Assembly (NCBI GenBank): GCA_937922655.1
Contig: CALAJH010000012.1
Location: forward strand, 1 to 64,000
Origin: an uncultured Bacteroidia bacterium
GTDB lineage: Bacteria > Bacteroidota > Bacteroidia > J057 > CALAJH01
Length of the DNA stretch: 64,000 nucleotides
Direction: 5' to 3'
Shown here: positions 28,901-36,610 of the stretch, piece by piece
Layout: the number at the start of each line of letters is the position of its first letter
Position numbering within the stretch: position 1 is the first letter of the stretch
Notes under the pieces: generated by a model
Told to the model about the DNA's origin: nothing
Databases searched by the model: none
Seen by the model: the letters and a program-made list of their open reading frames with translations, nothing else
Translations under genes and position numbers: made by a program

Positions 28901-30522
28901 CTTTCGGTCAATGTTCCCGCCGAGTTGGCACAGAGCGTTTGGATTTGGGCGATGTAGGTTCCGGGACCGACGTTTTCCAAAATCACGGAGGTATTCGACC
29001 CGGCGTTGAGGCTTGTCCATGTATTGGAGCCGTCCAAACGGTAACGTACGCGATAGTTGTGCGCACCTTGAACGGGGTTCCAACTCAAACGAACGTTGCC
29101 GTTGTCCAAGACTTCGTGTGCGATTTCCACGGGGGAAACGCATCCGGGCGGCGGGTACGTCGTTCCAATGAGAACCACGTTTATCGTTCCCGTACACCCG
29201 TCGGCGCTTTGTACGTGTACGATGTAAACACCGGGCGCCAAGCCGCCGAAAAATGGTTGGGATTGCGTGAAGCCTTGACCGTCGGGGCCGGTAAGGGTGA
29301 ACATATACGGTGCGGAACCGCCGTTCACGCCAATAATAAATTGCCCGTCGGTGCAGTTGTTACACGTAGGATGGGTAATATTTTGAATGCTTAATTGTAA
29401 CGCGCCAATGTTTACGGTAATTTGCGCATGAAATTCACATCCGTTTTCCGCCATGCCCGAGTAGGTAAAGACATGGGCTCCCGGCGGGATTTGTCCGGGG
29501 TCGAAGTAGGCTGTACCCGGATTGGAAGCCACAATGCCCGGGCCCTGAAACGTACCTCCTCCGGGAACGCCTATCAATCCGTAGAATTGTCCGTTGGGAC
29601 AAAGCGTCTGACCGATTTCAAAGCCGTTGGGAAGAATTTGCGCTTGCGGCGCTTCGCCAACGACCGTCGTTTGCGAGGTGGAGTAAGTTACACCGCCGAC
29701 ATTAACGGTGTAAGTAACGGTATACGTTCCCGGGGCCCAGCCGTAGGGATAAAACCAGCCGTCGGGGGTGATGCCGGGGGAACCGTCGGGTTGCGGCGGG
29801 GTCATGGTAAACGTTCCGCCGGGTGGGTTGCCCGTCAGTTGGAACATCGGCAAAATATTGACTTCGCCCACGCAATAGTGCGGTTGAAGCCCCGTGAACG
29901 ACGCCTCCCCGTCGTTGTTGCTTACGCCGACGGTAACGGTGATTTGATTGGAACACCCACCGGGACATTGGGCGTTAATCACGTAGGTTCCGGGCAAAAG
30001 TCCGCCGAACTCGCCCGATTGAGAGGTTAGGTTTTGGCCGTTGGCCGTAGTCAGGGTGTACAAACAGCCGACAAGCGTATTGCTTTGTACGACGACGAAA
30101 CCGTTGTTGCAGGTATTGCAGGCGGCGGGACCAACGTTGGCGGTCAATTGGGGCGAGGCGACGACGGTAAAGGTCGCGGTGGTCGAGTAAAAACACCCCG
30201 TCGTTCCGGGCTCGGGATACACCACGCCCGTGTAAACGACGGTGTAGGTTCCGGGCTGGAAGGCCACCGGGTTTAGCACGCCGTTTCCCGAAAGGCCGCC
30301 GGACGGAGGTACATTCGGGGCGTCCAAGAAAAACTGTCCTCCCGCAGGATTGCCCGTCAAGGTAACGGCAGGGGAAGTGGAACAGTATTGGGGGGAAAGG
30401 CCTTGAATCGTCGCCGGCACGGGCGGGTTGCAAGGCGGAACTTGAGCGGATGCGTATCCGCCCCACAGCAATAGGGCCAAAAACGGCCAACATCGCCGGG
30501 TTCGCGTTAGGTATTTTTTCAT
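25939..30522 (-). CDS. Large T9SS type A surface protein with FnIII modules
   Basis: 1527 residues. A signal peptide ends GGYASAQ. About seven modules of the form GLxPxYC...GxPxGGxF...PGTYTVxYT alternate with SprB-like stretches (HPTCNxCxDGxxxxxVxGG). At least five FnIII-like modules follow the pattern VRLSWNPVxGAxxYxVRYR. Two of these, encoded at 28856-29155 and 28283-28582, are nearly identical. The C-terminus is a type A sorting domain ([15 protein letters not shown], ending with an AxGIYLLQV strand). It is secreted by T9SS and probably adhesive. The last two FnIII modules resemble those of the 48075-49832 protein. A bidirectional terminator lies downstream. Confidence 0.88.
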   Translation of the reverse strand: MKKYLTRTRRCWPFLALLLWGGYASAQVPPCNPPVPATIQGLSPQYCSTSPAVTLTGNPAGGQFFLDAPNVPPSGGLSGNGVLNPVAFQPGTYTVVYTGVVYPEPGTTGCFYSTTATFTVVASPQLTANVGPAACNTCNNGFVVVQSNTLVGCLYTLTTANGQNLTSQSGEFGGLLPGTYVINAQCPGGCSNQITVTVGVSNNDGEASFTGLQPHYCVGEVNILPMFQLTGNPPGGTFTMTPPQPDGSPGITPDGWFYPYGWAPGTYTVTYTVNVGGVTYSTSQTTVVGEAPQAQILPNGFEIGQTLCPNGQFYGLIGVPGGGTFQGPGIVASNPGTAYFDPGQIPPGAHVFTYSGMAENGCEFHAQITVNIGALQLSIQNITHPTCNNCTDGQFIIGVNGGSAPYMFTLTGPDGQGFTQSQPFFGGLAPGVYIVHVQSADGCTGTINVVLIGTTYPPPGCVSPVEIAHEVLDNGNVRLSWNPVQGAHNYRVRYRLDGSNTWTSLNAGSNTSVILENVGPGTYIAQIQTLCANSAGTLTESVWSQNYVFTVGAPPTDCPAPHFTWTYNDDGSIRLVINYNLPNPGGAYRICYRYSTTSEWTCFNAQTTSVNITLATGAQLVYVYLQAVCGDVLSEPSPVATIQIPNPPPPGCVSPVEIAHEVLDNGNVRLSWNPVQGAHNYRVRYRLDGSNTWTSLNAGPNTSVILENVGPGTYIAQVQTLCANSAGTLTESVWSQNYVFTVGAPPTCPPPTNVGHGYGFAGGTFVYWTAPADFHHFLVTYTSVDGQTYSFNVQGNEHWPPLPNGYYTVTITTLCANNTPGGTTPPYTLHIEGNGGGEPCPEFIAVFDENIPTVVCNNSAPIVLHATPEGGNYEGNGVILGDVVAWFDPAEAGMGTHVVTYTYSLSANCVYTTSIEITVVGSGENIEIHGLNPTYCHNPYIDPVLMLQGTPAGGWFELVYLSNVPEVPGVLSSDGMFFPWQLYPGEYAVIYHIDGECEGSATEYFAVLGAAATITGIHDGQTFCSASNATIMLVGQPAGGQFQGPGITGPTNPNGVAAFNPDGLQPGNYYLTYSGEANGCGYTETVTFTVAAPAPAQIGGLAPAYCPGAPTTQLWTTPVGGVFSISPTSSMANAITPNGVFSPSSLAPGTYTVHYHSAPGLTGCGFYTSATVVISGPMHIVPTLLHPTCNTCNDGSITVTVSGGTAPYQYSMQGLGMTVVSGSPIFNNLLPGTYSIVVTDAAGCSQTLTVTLGPQTNCPPPTGLHATQITGSSAHLTWNAVAGAQSYTVRYRRAGTNAWTQITVPGNSAMLQALAANAEYIVQVRSNCGNVTSNFGQVFTFVTSNVAPSMCVNPSPLMVQASYTTATVFWPPVPGASSYQLQFRRANNNLWTTVNVQAPITSFVINGLLPGTNYVVRIRTRCGNTVAPWSPGTPFTTLSGRAADEVKAETALVVYPNPNKGVFEVEYTTAVAGPTPVRLVDIAGRTVWSRVWELEAGTHALPVELDAAAGIYLLQVGQARPVRLAIE
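28283..28582 (-). repeat. Near-identical 300-bp coding duplication, copy 1
   Basis: A 300-base block that matches 28856-29155 at all but four positions by my alignment. The offset is 573 bases (191 codons), so the frame is kept. It encodes a 100-residue FnIII module. Of the four differences, two are silent, and two change the protein (Val/Ile and Pro/Ser). Confidence 0.9.
28856..29155 (-). repeat. Near-identical 300-bp coding duplication, copy 2
   Basis: The second copy of the block at 28283-28582, with about 98.7 % identity by direct comparison. It lies nearer the protein's N-terminus. The 273 bases between the copies encode a different FnIII-like module and are not duplicated. Confidence 0.9.
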
Positions 30523-30831
30523 TTGTACTATTGGCGTTAATTTTGCCGACGTAAAATTACAATCATAAAAACAATATTTTCATTCCGGTTATCGAATGGT
30601 CAAATAAAGTTCCCAAACGGCTTGCTACCCGTTCCGAACGGTAAAAGCAAAACGGGTAAACGGGGGGGCCGTTTTGTTTCGGGCGTACGCCGCGCCGTTC
30701 TCGGTAACTTTTCAACGGCAGGGAATGCTTGCGAATTGGCCAAAAGTTAAGTTTGGGACCGGACTAGGAGCCGAACAACGATTTTGACGCAAATAATTCG
30801 TATGTTTGCAAATTCGCGTAAATTTGGGGCT
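30523..30831. other. Divergent intergenic region
   Basis: 309 bases between two divergently transcribed genes. A TAATTTTA element (minus strand, 30559-30552) may serve the type A gene. For the plus strand, TATGTTTG (30801-30808) and TAAATTTG (30819-30826) both match TAnnTTTG just before the ATG at 30832. An imperfect hairpin with an 8-bp stem, CAAAACGG / CCGTTTTG, spans 30648-30676. No gene was seen. Confidence 0.45.
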
Positions 30832-32769
30832 ATGAAACTTGGATATAGAACCATGATTCCGGTGTTGGCGTGGATGGCCGTTTCTTGCAAGCCGCCCGGA
30901 TTCATCAACAAGGCCAAATACGAAAACAAAAAAGTCGTCAACACCTGTGACCAATTCAAAAAAGAATTGGACGAGCTGGTGGCCTCCAACGAGGGTTTGG
31001 GCCGGCTGACGATAAGCGAGTTCGATAATTCCCAATTTGACGCCCGCCACCTCGAACCCGGTCAATTTGAGTTGTACGGCGACACCCTCTATTTTCGTTT
31101 GGCCAACGACGTCATCTACGAAAAATATCTGCAAAAGGGCGTGGCCGTCCACGTTAAAGCCGAATACGCCACTCCCCGGCACTTGAAAAAATTCCTTCCC
31201 AACGAAGCCGAAACCGAAGGGACGTTCGACGAACTCATCATCGACCGAAAATATTACGACGCCAACAAAAATCCCGAATTTGTCTATCGAATGCCCGTTT
31301 CCAAAAAATTGGACGGAAAAGAGTTCGGACTGTCGTTTTCGATAGTCAAGTACAACAAAAAAGGCAAGCTCAAGAAGGTGTTTTGCAACAGCCAAGAAAC
31401 GCCGCTCAATCCCTTCGGGGCGCCGTGCTGTACCCAAGACGCGTGGGAAAAGGCGGACTTGCAATCGGTTATTCAGGCGCCCGACTTGGACGTTAAAGAC
31501 GAAACGTATCGTTACCAAGGTTTTTCCGGCACGCTCGACATCATTTTTCCCTTCAATTCGGTAAAAATGATTAATCGCGAAGACCTCACGCGAGTTATCG
31601 TCGAATACGTCGAACGCTATGAAAAACAAGGCTTCAAACTCAAGGAAATAGACTTTTCGGGTTACGCCTCTCAAGAGGGAAAAGTGGACTACAACCTCAA
31701 ACTCTCCCAGAGGCGTTGCGAGGCCGTCAACGAAGACCTCAAGAACCATTTTTCCAAAACCGGACGGCTCAACGAAATCAAAATTTCGTTCAGGGGATTG
31801 GGCGAAGATTGGGACCGGTTCAATGCTTTAACTGAAAGTTCGACGCTCGCCCCTTCCGAAAAGGAAAAAGTCCTTTCCATTTCGCGCGGTCCCGGTTCTC
31901 CCGACGACAAAGAAGCCCTGCTCAAAAAACTTCCTTATTGGAAAAAAATCACCGACGAAATATTAACCTATTGCCGCCACACCTTCATCAACTTCACCTT
32001 CGACTACGTCGCCGATAAAATGTACGTCGAACGTCTAAATCTCAAAGACAAAATGCTTTCGGAGGATTTGTTCAACGCCGCAACCAAAACGCAAATCATT
32101 TCCAAACACAAGCCCGGCGTCGACCCCAATCGCGGCCTCAAAATTCTCAACACCCTCATCGACGACAACGGCAATAAAACGGTCAACCTTTTTACCATGC
32201 GCTCAACGTACTACTATGCTTTGGCGGACGTGCGCAGCGCCATCAAAGACGTCGAACGGGCGCTTTCCCTCGAGCCGAACAACGCCCGTTTAGGTGTGGC
32301 CGCGCTGGCTTACAAAACCTACGATGCAAAAAATTTCGGCATCGAAGAACGCATACGCATTTTGGAGGAATACAACGCTTTGGCCGAAAAGTTTCCCGCC
32401 GACGAAATTCTTAGGGCCAATCGTTTGGTCGTCATGGACAAGGTGGGCCTCATCGGCGAGGCGCTCAACGAATACAAAAATCCGACGGGCGCCGTCGCCC
32501 TCAACAACCGAGGCGTGGCCAAAATGAAAACCAATCGTTTGGGCGAAGCCGAAGGCGACTTTATTGAAGCCATCAAAGCCGACGCCGAACGCTACGAACC
32601 CTATTACAACCTTGCGGTGCTTTACGCTTGGCGCGGATTGACCAATAAGGCCGTTAGCAACCTCGAGCAGGCCGTGGCCTTGCGTCCCGAAATCAAGTGC
32701 GAACTCGTTAACAACCCGGCCTTTCAAAAAATTAAAGGCCATCCCAAATTTCAAAAATTCAACTGCTAA
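30832..32769 (+). CDS. OmpA-like / TPR lipoprotein
   Basis: 645 residues from ATG 30832; the longer frame starts at TTG 30784. A signal sequence ends in MAVSC, giving a lipid anchor at Cys19. A central OmpA-like region (about 240-330) contains IIFPFNSVKM, FSGYASQEGKVDYNLKLSQRRCEAV and a short GLGED segment, the pattern that binds peptidoglycan. A C-terminal TPR region (about 450-640) has clear units such as ALNNRGVAKMKTNRLGEAEGDF and YYNLAVLYAWRGLTNKAV. Likely an outer-membrane lipoprotein linking envelope and cell wall. TPR plus OmpA also occurs in T9SS-associated PorE-like proteins, but here the order is reversed and no propeller is seen. Confidence 0.8.
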   Translation: MKLGYRTMIPVLAWMAVSCKPPGFINKAKYENKKVVNTCDQFKKELDELVASNEGLGRLTISEFDNSQFDARHLEPGQFELYGDTLYFRLANDVIYEKYLQKGVAVHVKAEYATPRHLKKFLPNEAETEGTFDELIIDRKYYDANKNPEFVYRMPVSKKLDGKEFGLSFSIVKYNKKGKLKKVFCNSQETPLNPFGAPCCTQDAWEKADLQSVIQAPDLDVKDETYRYQGFSGTLDIIFPFNSVKMINREDLTRVIVEYVERYEKQGFKLKEIDFSGYASQEGKVDYNLKLSQRRCEAVNEDLKNHFSKTGRLNEIKISFRGLGEDWDRFNALTESSTLAPSEKEKVLSISRGPGSPDDKEALLKKLPYWKKITDEILTYCRHTFINFTFDYVADKMYVERLNLKDKMLSEDLFNAATKTQIISKHKPGVDPNRGLKILNTLIDDNGNKTVNLFTMRSTYYYALADVRSAIKDVERALSLEPNNARLGVAALAYKTYDAKNFGIEERIRILEEYNALAEKFPADEILRANRLVVMDKVGLIGEALNEYKNPTGAVALNNRGVAKMKTNRLGEAEGDFIEAIKADAERYEPYYNLAVLYAWRGLTNKAVSNLEQAVALRPEIKCELVNNPAFQKIKGHPKFQKFNC

Positions 32770-32772
32770 CCC

Positions 32773-32811
32773 GTTTCGCCGCCGTTCCCATCTAGTCAAC
32801 GGCGGCGAAAC
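32773..32811. terminator. Hairpin between convergent genes
   Basis: A perfect 14-bp stem, GTTTCGCCGCCGTT with AACGGCGGCGAAAC, and an 11-base loop. No strong T run follows on either side, but the placement between two converging stops supports a bidirectional terminator. Confidence 0.7.
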
Positions 32812-32819
32812 AAAGAGAC

Positions 32820-33872
32820 TTAACGCCAAAATTTTTCGACGTTTTCCTTGAATAAGTCGGCGGCCCATTGCTTGCCCCAATCGGCGATTTCCGCTTCCGT
32901 CCACACCTCAGGAAAGTAAACGATCCTTTGTATGCGCGGGGTAAGATAGCTTTGCCAATTGGTGCCGCCCGTTGCTTGAACGGCTCCGTCTTCTCGCTTG
33001 AGGTATTTGGTGGCGGCCCGCAAGTGGCTGAAACGCCAATACAAATTGGCTTGCAGGTCGAGTTTGCGGAAAGCGTCGTAAAGTTTGGCCATGGGCGAGT
33101 CGGGCGGCGGCGGCGTGCCGGCAGCGACGCCGGCCTTTTCCAAACGCTTGCGATAATAGTCGCGCAACGTCGTGCCTTCCAAACCTTGCGCCTCGGCCAA
33201 TAGTTCCGCGTCGTAGCGCTCCTCGAACATGCGCAACGTCAGCGTTTTTTTGCCCGTCTTGAGTTCCAAGTTGCCCGACTTCCAATAAATATTTTCGTAA
33301 AGTTTCTCGATTTTGGCGTTTTTGAGTTTTTCGCGAAGGGCGGGTTGGGTAAGCTGGCCCAAGTCCGTCATCGAAAGTTCGATTTTGCGATATTGGACGC
33401 TTTGAAATCCGCTCGCGGGCAAGAGCGACATCCGAAATTTCAAAAACTCTTCCGGATCCATACCTTCTATCATCACCTCGAAGCTGCCGGTCAATGCCCG
33501 AAAGTAGGAATAAACCCGTTGAATGCGCTTAACGGCCTCGTCGTCTTTGGCGGCGGAAAAGGCCGCTCGAATTTTTTTCAATTCGATGCGAACGAGCTTG
33601 AAATACAATTCGGTGATTTGGTGGTAGGCAATGAAAACGACCTCGTCGTCGAAGTCGGTGCGCGGCCTTTGCAGACTTAGAAGCGTGTCCAAGTGAATGT
33701 AGTCCCAGTAACTCAACGAATTGGCGTAAAGCAGGCCGTCGAGGTAAGAGATGATGTCCTGACCCAGCGAATCGTACTTTTGGGTAAGTTTGGTGAGTCG
33801 GTCGGCGATTTGTAGTATCGTTTCCGAACGTTCGTGGCCGCTCGTCGCCGTTTCTTGCGTTTCTTTTTTCAT
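32820..33872 (-). CDS. Tryptophan 2,3-dioxygenase family protein
   Basis: 350 residues from ATG 33872; the longer frame begins at TTG 33905. It opens the indole ring of tryptophan to N-formylkynurenine using heme and O2. The family block YWDYIHLDTLLSLQ is at about 55-68. The substrate-site His84 lies in YHQITELYFKL, and the proximal heme ligand is probably His283 in YWRFSHLR. An ATGGT segment in the position of the conserved TGGS follows. An insert with a Pro run (about 254-258) is not usual. No other kynurenine-pathway gene is in the window. A TAATTTTG element lies 20 bases upstream. Confidence 0.9.
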   Translation of the reverse strand: MKKETQETATSGHERSETILQIADRLTKLTQKYDSLGQDIISYLDGLLYANSLSYWDYIHLDTLLSLQRPRTDFDDEVVFIAYHQITELYFKLVRIELKKIRAAFSAAKDDEAVKRIQRVYSYFRALTGSFEVMIEGMDPEEFLKFRMSLLPASGFQSVQYRKIELSMTDLGQLTQPALREKLKNAKIEKLYENIYWKSGNLELKTGKKTLTLRMFEERYDAELLAEAQGLEGTTLRDYYRKRLEKAGVAAGTPPPPDSPMAKLYDAFRKLDLQANLYWRFSHLRAATKYLKREDGAVQATGGTNWQSYLTPRIQRIVYFPEVWTEAEIADWGKQWAADLFKENVEKFWR

Positions 33873-33892
33873 GGCGGTACGTTTATTTTGTG

Positions 33893-33900
33893 CAAAATTA
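33893..33900 (-). promoter_or_regulatory. -7 promoter element of the dioxygenase gene
   Basis: TAATTTTG on the minus strand, perfect TAnnTTTG, 20 bases before the ATG. No TTG at normal spacing. Confidence 0.45.
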
Positions 33901-34141
33901 ACCAATTTCGGCGCTTAATTTTTCGAAAAATAGTTTTTTTTCGGTTTGGCGCCCGCGTTTTTTGCGGACGCAATCGGGCGAAACTTACGCTTGTGTGGTT
34001 TCCAACATCGGAACGGTTGTTTGTGCGGTTTTTGTTGCCCTTCGCGATTGACCGCGCTTTGATTGTCGGGCTGTTGGCTGCGTACGCGGGCGGGTATTGT
34101 CGTCGTGTCGCAACGATTTGTTTTTTTGCGAACTTTGCGGC

Positions 34142-35236
34142 ATGGGATTCAAATGTGGCGTGGTGGGCCTTCCGAACGTTGGAAAGTCCACGCTGTTCAA
34201 CGCCCTCTCCAACGCCGGCGCCGAAGCCGCCAACTATCCGTTTTGCACCATCGAGCCGAATTTGGGGGTCGTTACCGTTCCCGACCCGCGATTGGACGAA
34301 CTCGTGCGCCTCGTCAAACCCAAAAGCGTCGTCCCCGCCGTGGTGAACATCCTCGATATCGCCGGTCTCGTCAAGGGCGCCAGCAAGGGCGAAGGACTGG
34401 GTAACCAATTTTTGGCCAACATTCGCGAATGCGACGCCATTTTGCACGTCCTGCGTTGTTTCGACGACCCCAACATCGTCCACGTCGAAGGCTCCGTCGA
34501 CCCAATCCGGGATAAGGAAATTATCGACGTCGAACTCCAGCTCAAAGACCTTGAAACCGTAGACAAACGCCTACAAAAAGTCCAAAAAGCCGCCAAAGTC
34601 GGGGACAAAGACGCGAAAACCGAATACGAACGCCTTAGTCGTTTGTTTGAACACCTGAATTCGGGCCAAAACGCGCGTTCGATCGCCTGCAACGACGACG
34701 AAGCCGCCTACATCCGCTCGCTTTATCTTTTGACCGCCAAACCCATTCTTTACGTTTGCAACGTCGACGAAAACTCCGTCGCCGGCAACGCCCTGACCGA
34801 AAAAGTTTTTGCCATGGCGCGGAGCGAAAACGCCGGCACCGTCGTCATTTGCGCCGCCCTCGAATCCCAAATCGCCGCCCTCGAAGACGAAAACGAACGC
34901 AGGGAGTTTCTCGAGGCCATGGGTATCGAAGAGCCCGGCTTGCACAAACTCATTCGCGCCGCCTACCGACTTCTGGGACTTCAAACTTATTTTACCGCCG
35001 GCGAAAAGGAGGTTCGGGCGTGGACCATACCCGTCGGAACGAAGGCGCCGCAAGCCGCCGGCGTTATTCACTCCGATTTTGAACGCGGCTTTATTCGTGC
35101 GGAAGTCATTAAATTTGACGATTACGTCAGGTTCGGCGGCGAAGCCGCCGTTAAGGAAGCGGGTAAAATGTCGGTGCAGGGTAAGGACTACGTTGTTGCC
35201 GACGGCGACGTCATGCATTTCCGTTTCAACGTTTAG
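34142..35236 (+). CDS. ychF: Redox-regulated ATPase/GTPase YchF
   Basis: 364 residues from ATG 34142 (MGFKCGVVGLPNVGKSTLFN). This Obg-family P-loop protein has GLPNVGKST at 9-17, the DIAGLVKGAS switch II and a NVDE motif where most GTPases have NKxD, the mark of YchF, which prefers ATP. The C-terminal TGS-like domain ends YVVADGDVMHFRFNV. It binds ribosomes and takes part in stress and translation control. Length is typical. It is followed 12 bases later by the TPR protein gene. Confidence 0.96.
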   Translation: MGFKCGVVGLPNVGKSTLFNALSNAGAEAANYPFCTIEPNLGVVTVPDPRLDELVRLVKPKSVVPAVVNILDIAGLVKGASKGEGLGNQFLANIRECDAILHVLRCFDDPNIVHVEGSVDPIRDKEIIDVELQLKDLETVDKRLQKVQKAAKVGDKDAKTEYERLSRLFEHLNSGQNARSIACNDDEAAYIRSLYLLTAKPILYVCNVDENSVAGNALTEKVFAMARSENAGTVVICAALESQIAALEDENERREFLEAMGIEEPGLHKLIRAAYRLLGLQTYFTAGEKEVRAWTIPVGTKAPQAAGVIHSDFERGFIRAEVIKFDDYVRFGGEAAVKEAGKMSVQGKDYVVADGDVMHFRFNV

Positions 35237-35248
35237 ACCTTTGCGTCG

Positions 35249-36610
35249 GTGAGAAGGCCGTCGGCGAGGAGGACGGATGCGTTTTGGCGTTTGGCGTGGC
35301 TTTGCGTATCGGTGGCGCCATGGCTTTTGTCGCCGTCGTGGGCGGGGGCGCAAACACCCGAAGAGTATGTGTGGAATTTGGATTTCGACGCGGCGCTTGC
35401 CGCCGCGCCCGACGACCAAAAGGATTTTTACGCCGCCCACGCCGCATTTTTCGACGCGCTTTGCCGTCAGAATTCGACGGCCTACACACGATTTTCGGCC
35501 TTGGCCGAAAAAGTCCGAACCCACGAGGCCCAATGCGCCTTGTGGAAAACGGCCGTTGCCGCCCTTAAAGGCGAAAAATGGACGGCGTTTTGGGCGTTCC
35601 GCGACCTTTATAAAAAATCCGTCGTTGCCGCAAAAAGCGGTCAAACCCGGTATCTCGGCCTGTGCATGGCCGCGCTTTCCACCGTTCCTTCCGCTTATCG
35701 CACCGTACTTGATATTTTAGGCTTCGAATACGACCTTAAAAAGGGTATTGAACTTCTCGAAGCCGACCATACGGATTGTTTGCCGCTCGAGCGCCAAACA
35801 ATGCTTTTTTATTGCCACAAAAACCTGACGCGCAACGTCGAAAAAGCGTCCCAAGCCCTGCAAGGCTTGGAGAAATACGCCGTCGGACGGTATGTGGCCG
35901 TTTCGTATGCGCTGGACGTGCTCAAAAACCCGCAACGCGCCCAAGAACTGCTTTCCCAACCGACGCGGGGTTTTACCTATTTGGACTATCAAGCCGGACG
36001 TTTGGCCCTTTATTCCGGCGATTACGCGCTTGCCGTGGAAAAATTCGAGGCTTTCGCCGAGCGTTGCCAAGGGATTTATCACGCCGACGCCCGATTTAAA
36101 GCGGGATTGGCGGCGTTGTGCGCCGGCGCCGACGCAAAAAAACACTTTGAAGCCGCCGCCCGAGCCGCCGCCGTTTTCGACGAAGACCTCTACGCTCAAA
36201 AACAAGCCCGACGGTATCTCGACGCCCCGCCTACGGGCAACGAAATTCGTTTGCTCAAAGCCCGGCTTTTTTTCGACGGCGGATTTTTACAGGCGGCTTT
36301 GGATGAATTGAAAGATTTGAAAGTCCTTGGAGACGAGGCGACGACCGAACTTCATTACCGTAAGGGCCGAATTTACCACGCCATGGGCAAATACGACCAC
36401 GCCTTGCATCATTACTCCGTCGCGCAACGTCAATTTCCCGAACGCAATTTGTGGATGAAAGTTTATTCGGGTTACCACAAAGGACAGATTTACGAGGCGC
36501 GGGGCCAAATGGAAACGGCGCGGGCCGAATGGCGGCAATGCCTCAAATACAACGGTTACGATTACCAAAACGGTTTGGAGCAGAAGGTCAAGGCCGCGTT
36601 GGCCAAATGA
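35249..36610 (+). CDS. Exported TPR-repeat protein, function unknown
   Basis: 453 residues from GTG 35249. There is no in-frame ATG near the signal peptide, whose charged RRPSARR start and hydrophobic AWLCVSVAPWLLSPSWAGAQ segment fit export. The rest is all helical, with TPR-like pairs such as YRKGRIYHAMGKYDHALHHYSVAQRQFPE and YHKGQIYEARGQMETARAEWRQC near the C-terminus. It has many Ala and Lys residues and no catalytic motif. It may be cotranscribed with ychF. It ends exactly where the convergent ELWxTDGT gene ends, with no gap. Confidence 0.75.
   Translation: MRRPSARRTDAFWRLAWLCVSVAPWLLSPSWAGAQTPEEYVWNLDFDAALAAAPDDQKDFYAAHAAFFDALCRQNSTAYTRFSALAEKVRTHEAQCALWKTAVAALKGEKWTAFWAFRDLYKKSVVAAKSGQTRYLGLCMAALSTVPSAYRTVLDILGFEYDLKKGIELLEADHTDCLPLERQTMLFYCHKNLTRNVEKASQALQGLEKYAVGRYVAVSYALDVLKNPQRAQELLSQPTRGFTYLDYQAGRLALYSGDYALAVEKFEAFAERCQGIYHADARFKAGLAALCAGADAKKHFEAAARAAAVFDEDLYAQKQARRYLDAPPTGNEIRLLKARLFFDGGFLQAALDELKDLKVLGDEATTELHYRKGRIYHAMGKYDHALHHYSVAQRQFPERNLWMKVYSGYHKGQIYEARGQMETARAEWRQCLKYNGYDYQNGLEQKVKAALAK

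Noticed and set aside
27547-29394. 615-residue plus-strand open frame
   Set aside because: Antisense to the type A surface protein; its apparent internal repeat only mirrors the duplicated FnIII module on the real strand.
25939-30522. Possible frameshift or fused genes because of length and repeated modules
   Set aside because: The frame is continuous from a signal peptide to a type A sorting domain with consistent module order.
32820-33872. Kynurenine operon
   Set aside because: Only the dioxygenase is present; neighbours are ychF and an OmpA/TPR gene, so no pathway operon can be claimed.
34571-35644. 357-residue minus-strand open frame across ychF and the TPR gene
   Set aside because: Antisense to two better-supported genes, with a low-complexity Gly/Arg-rich translation.
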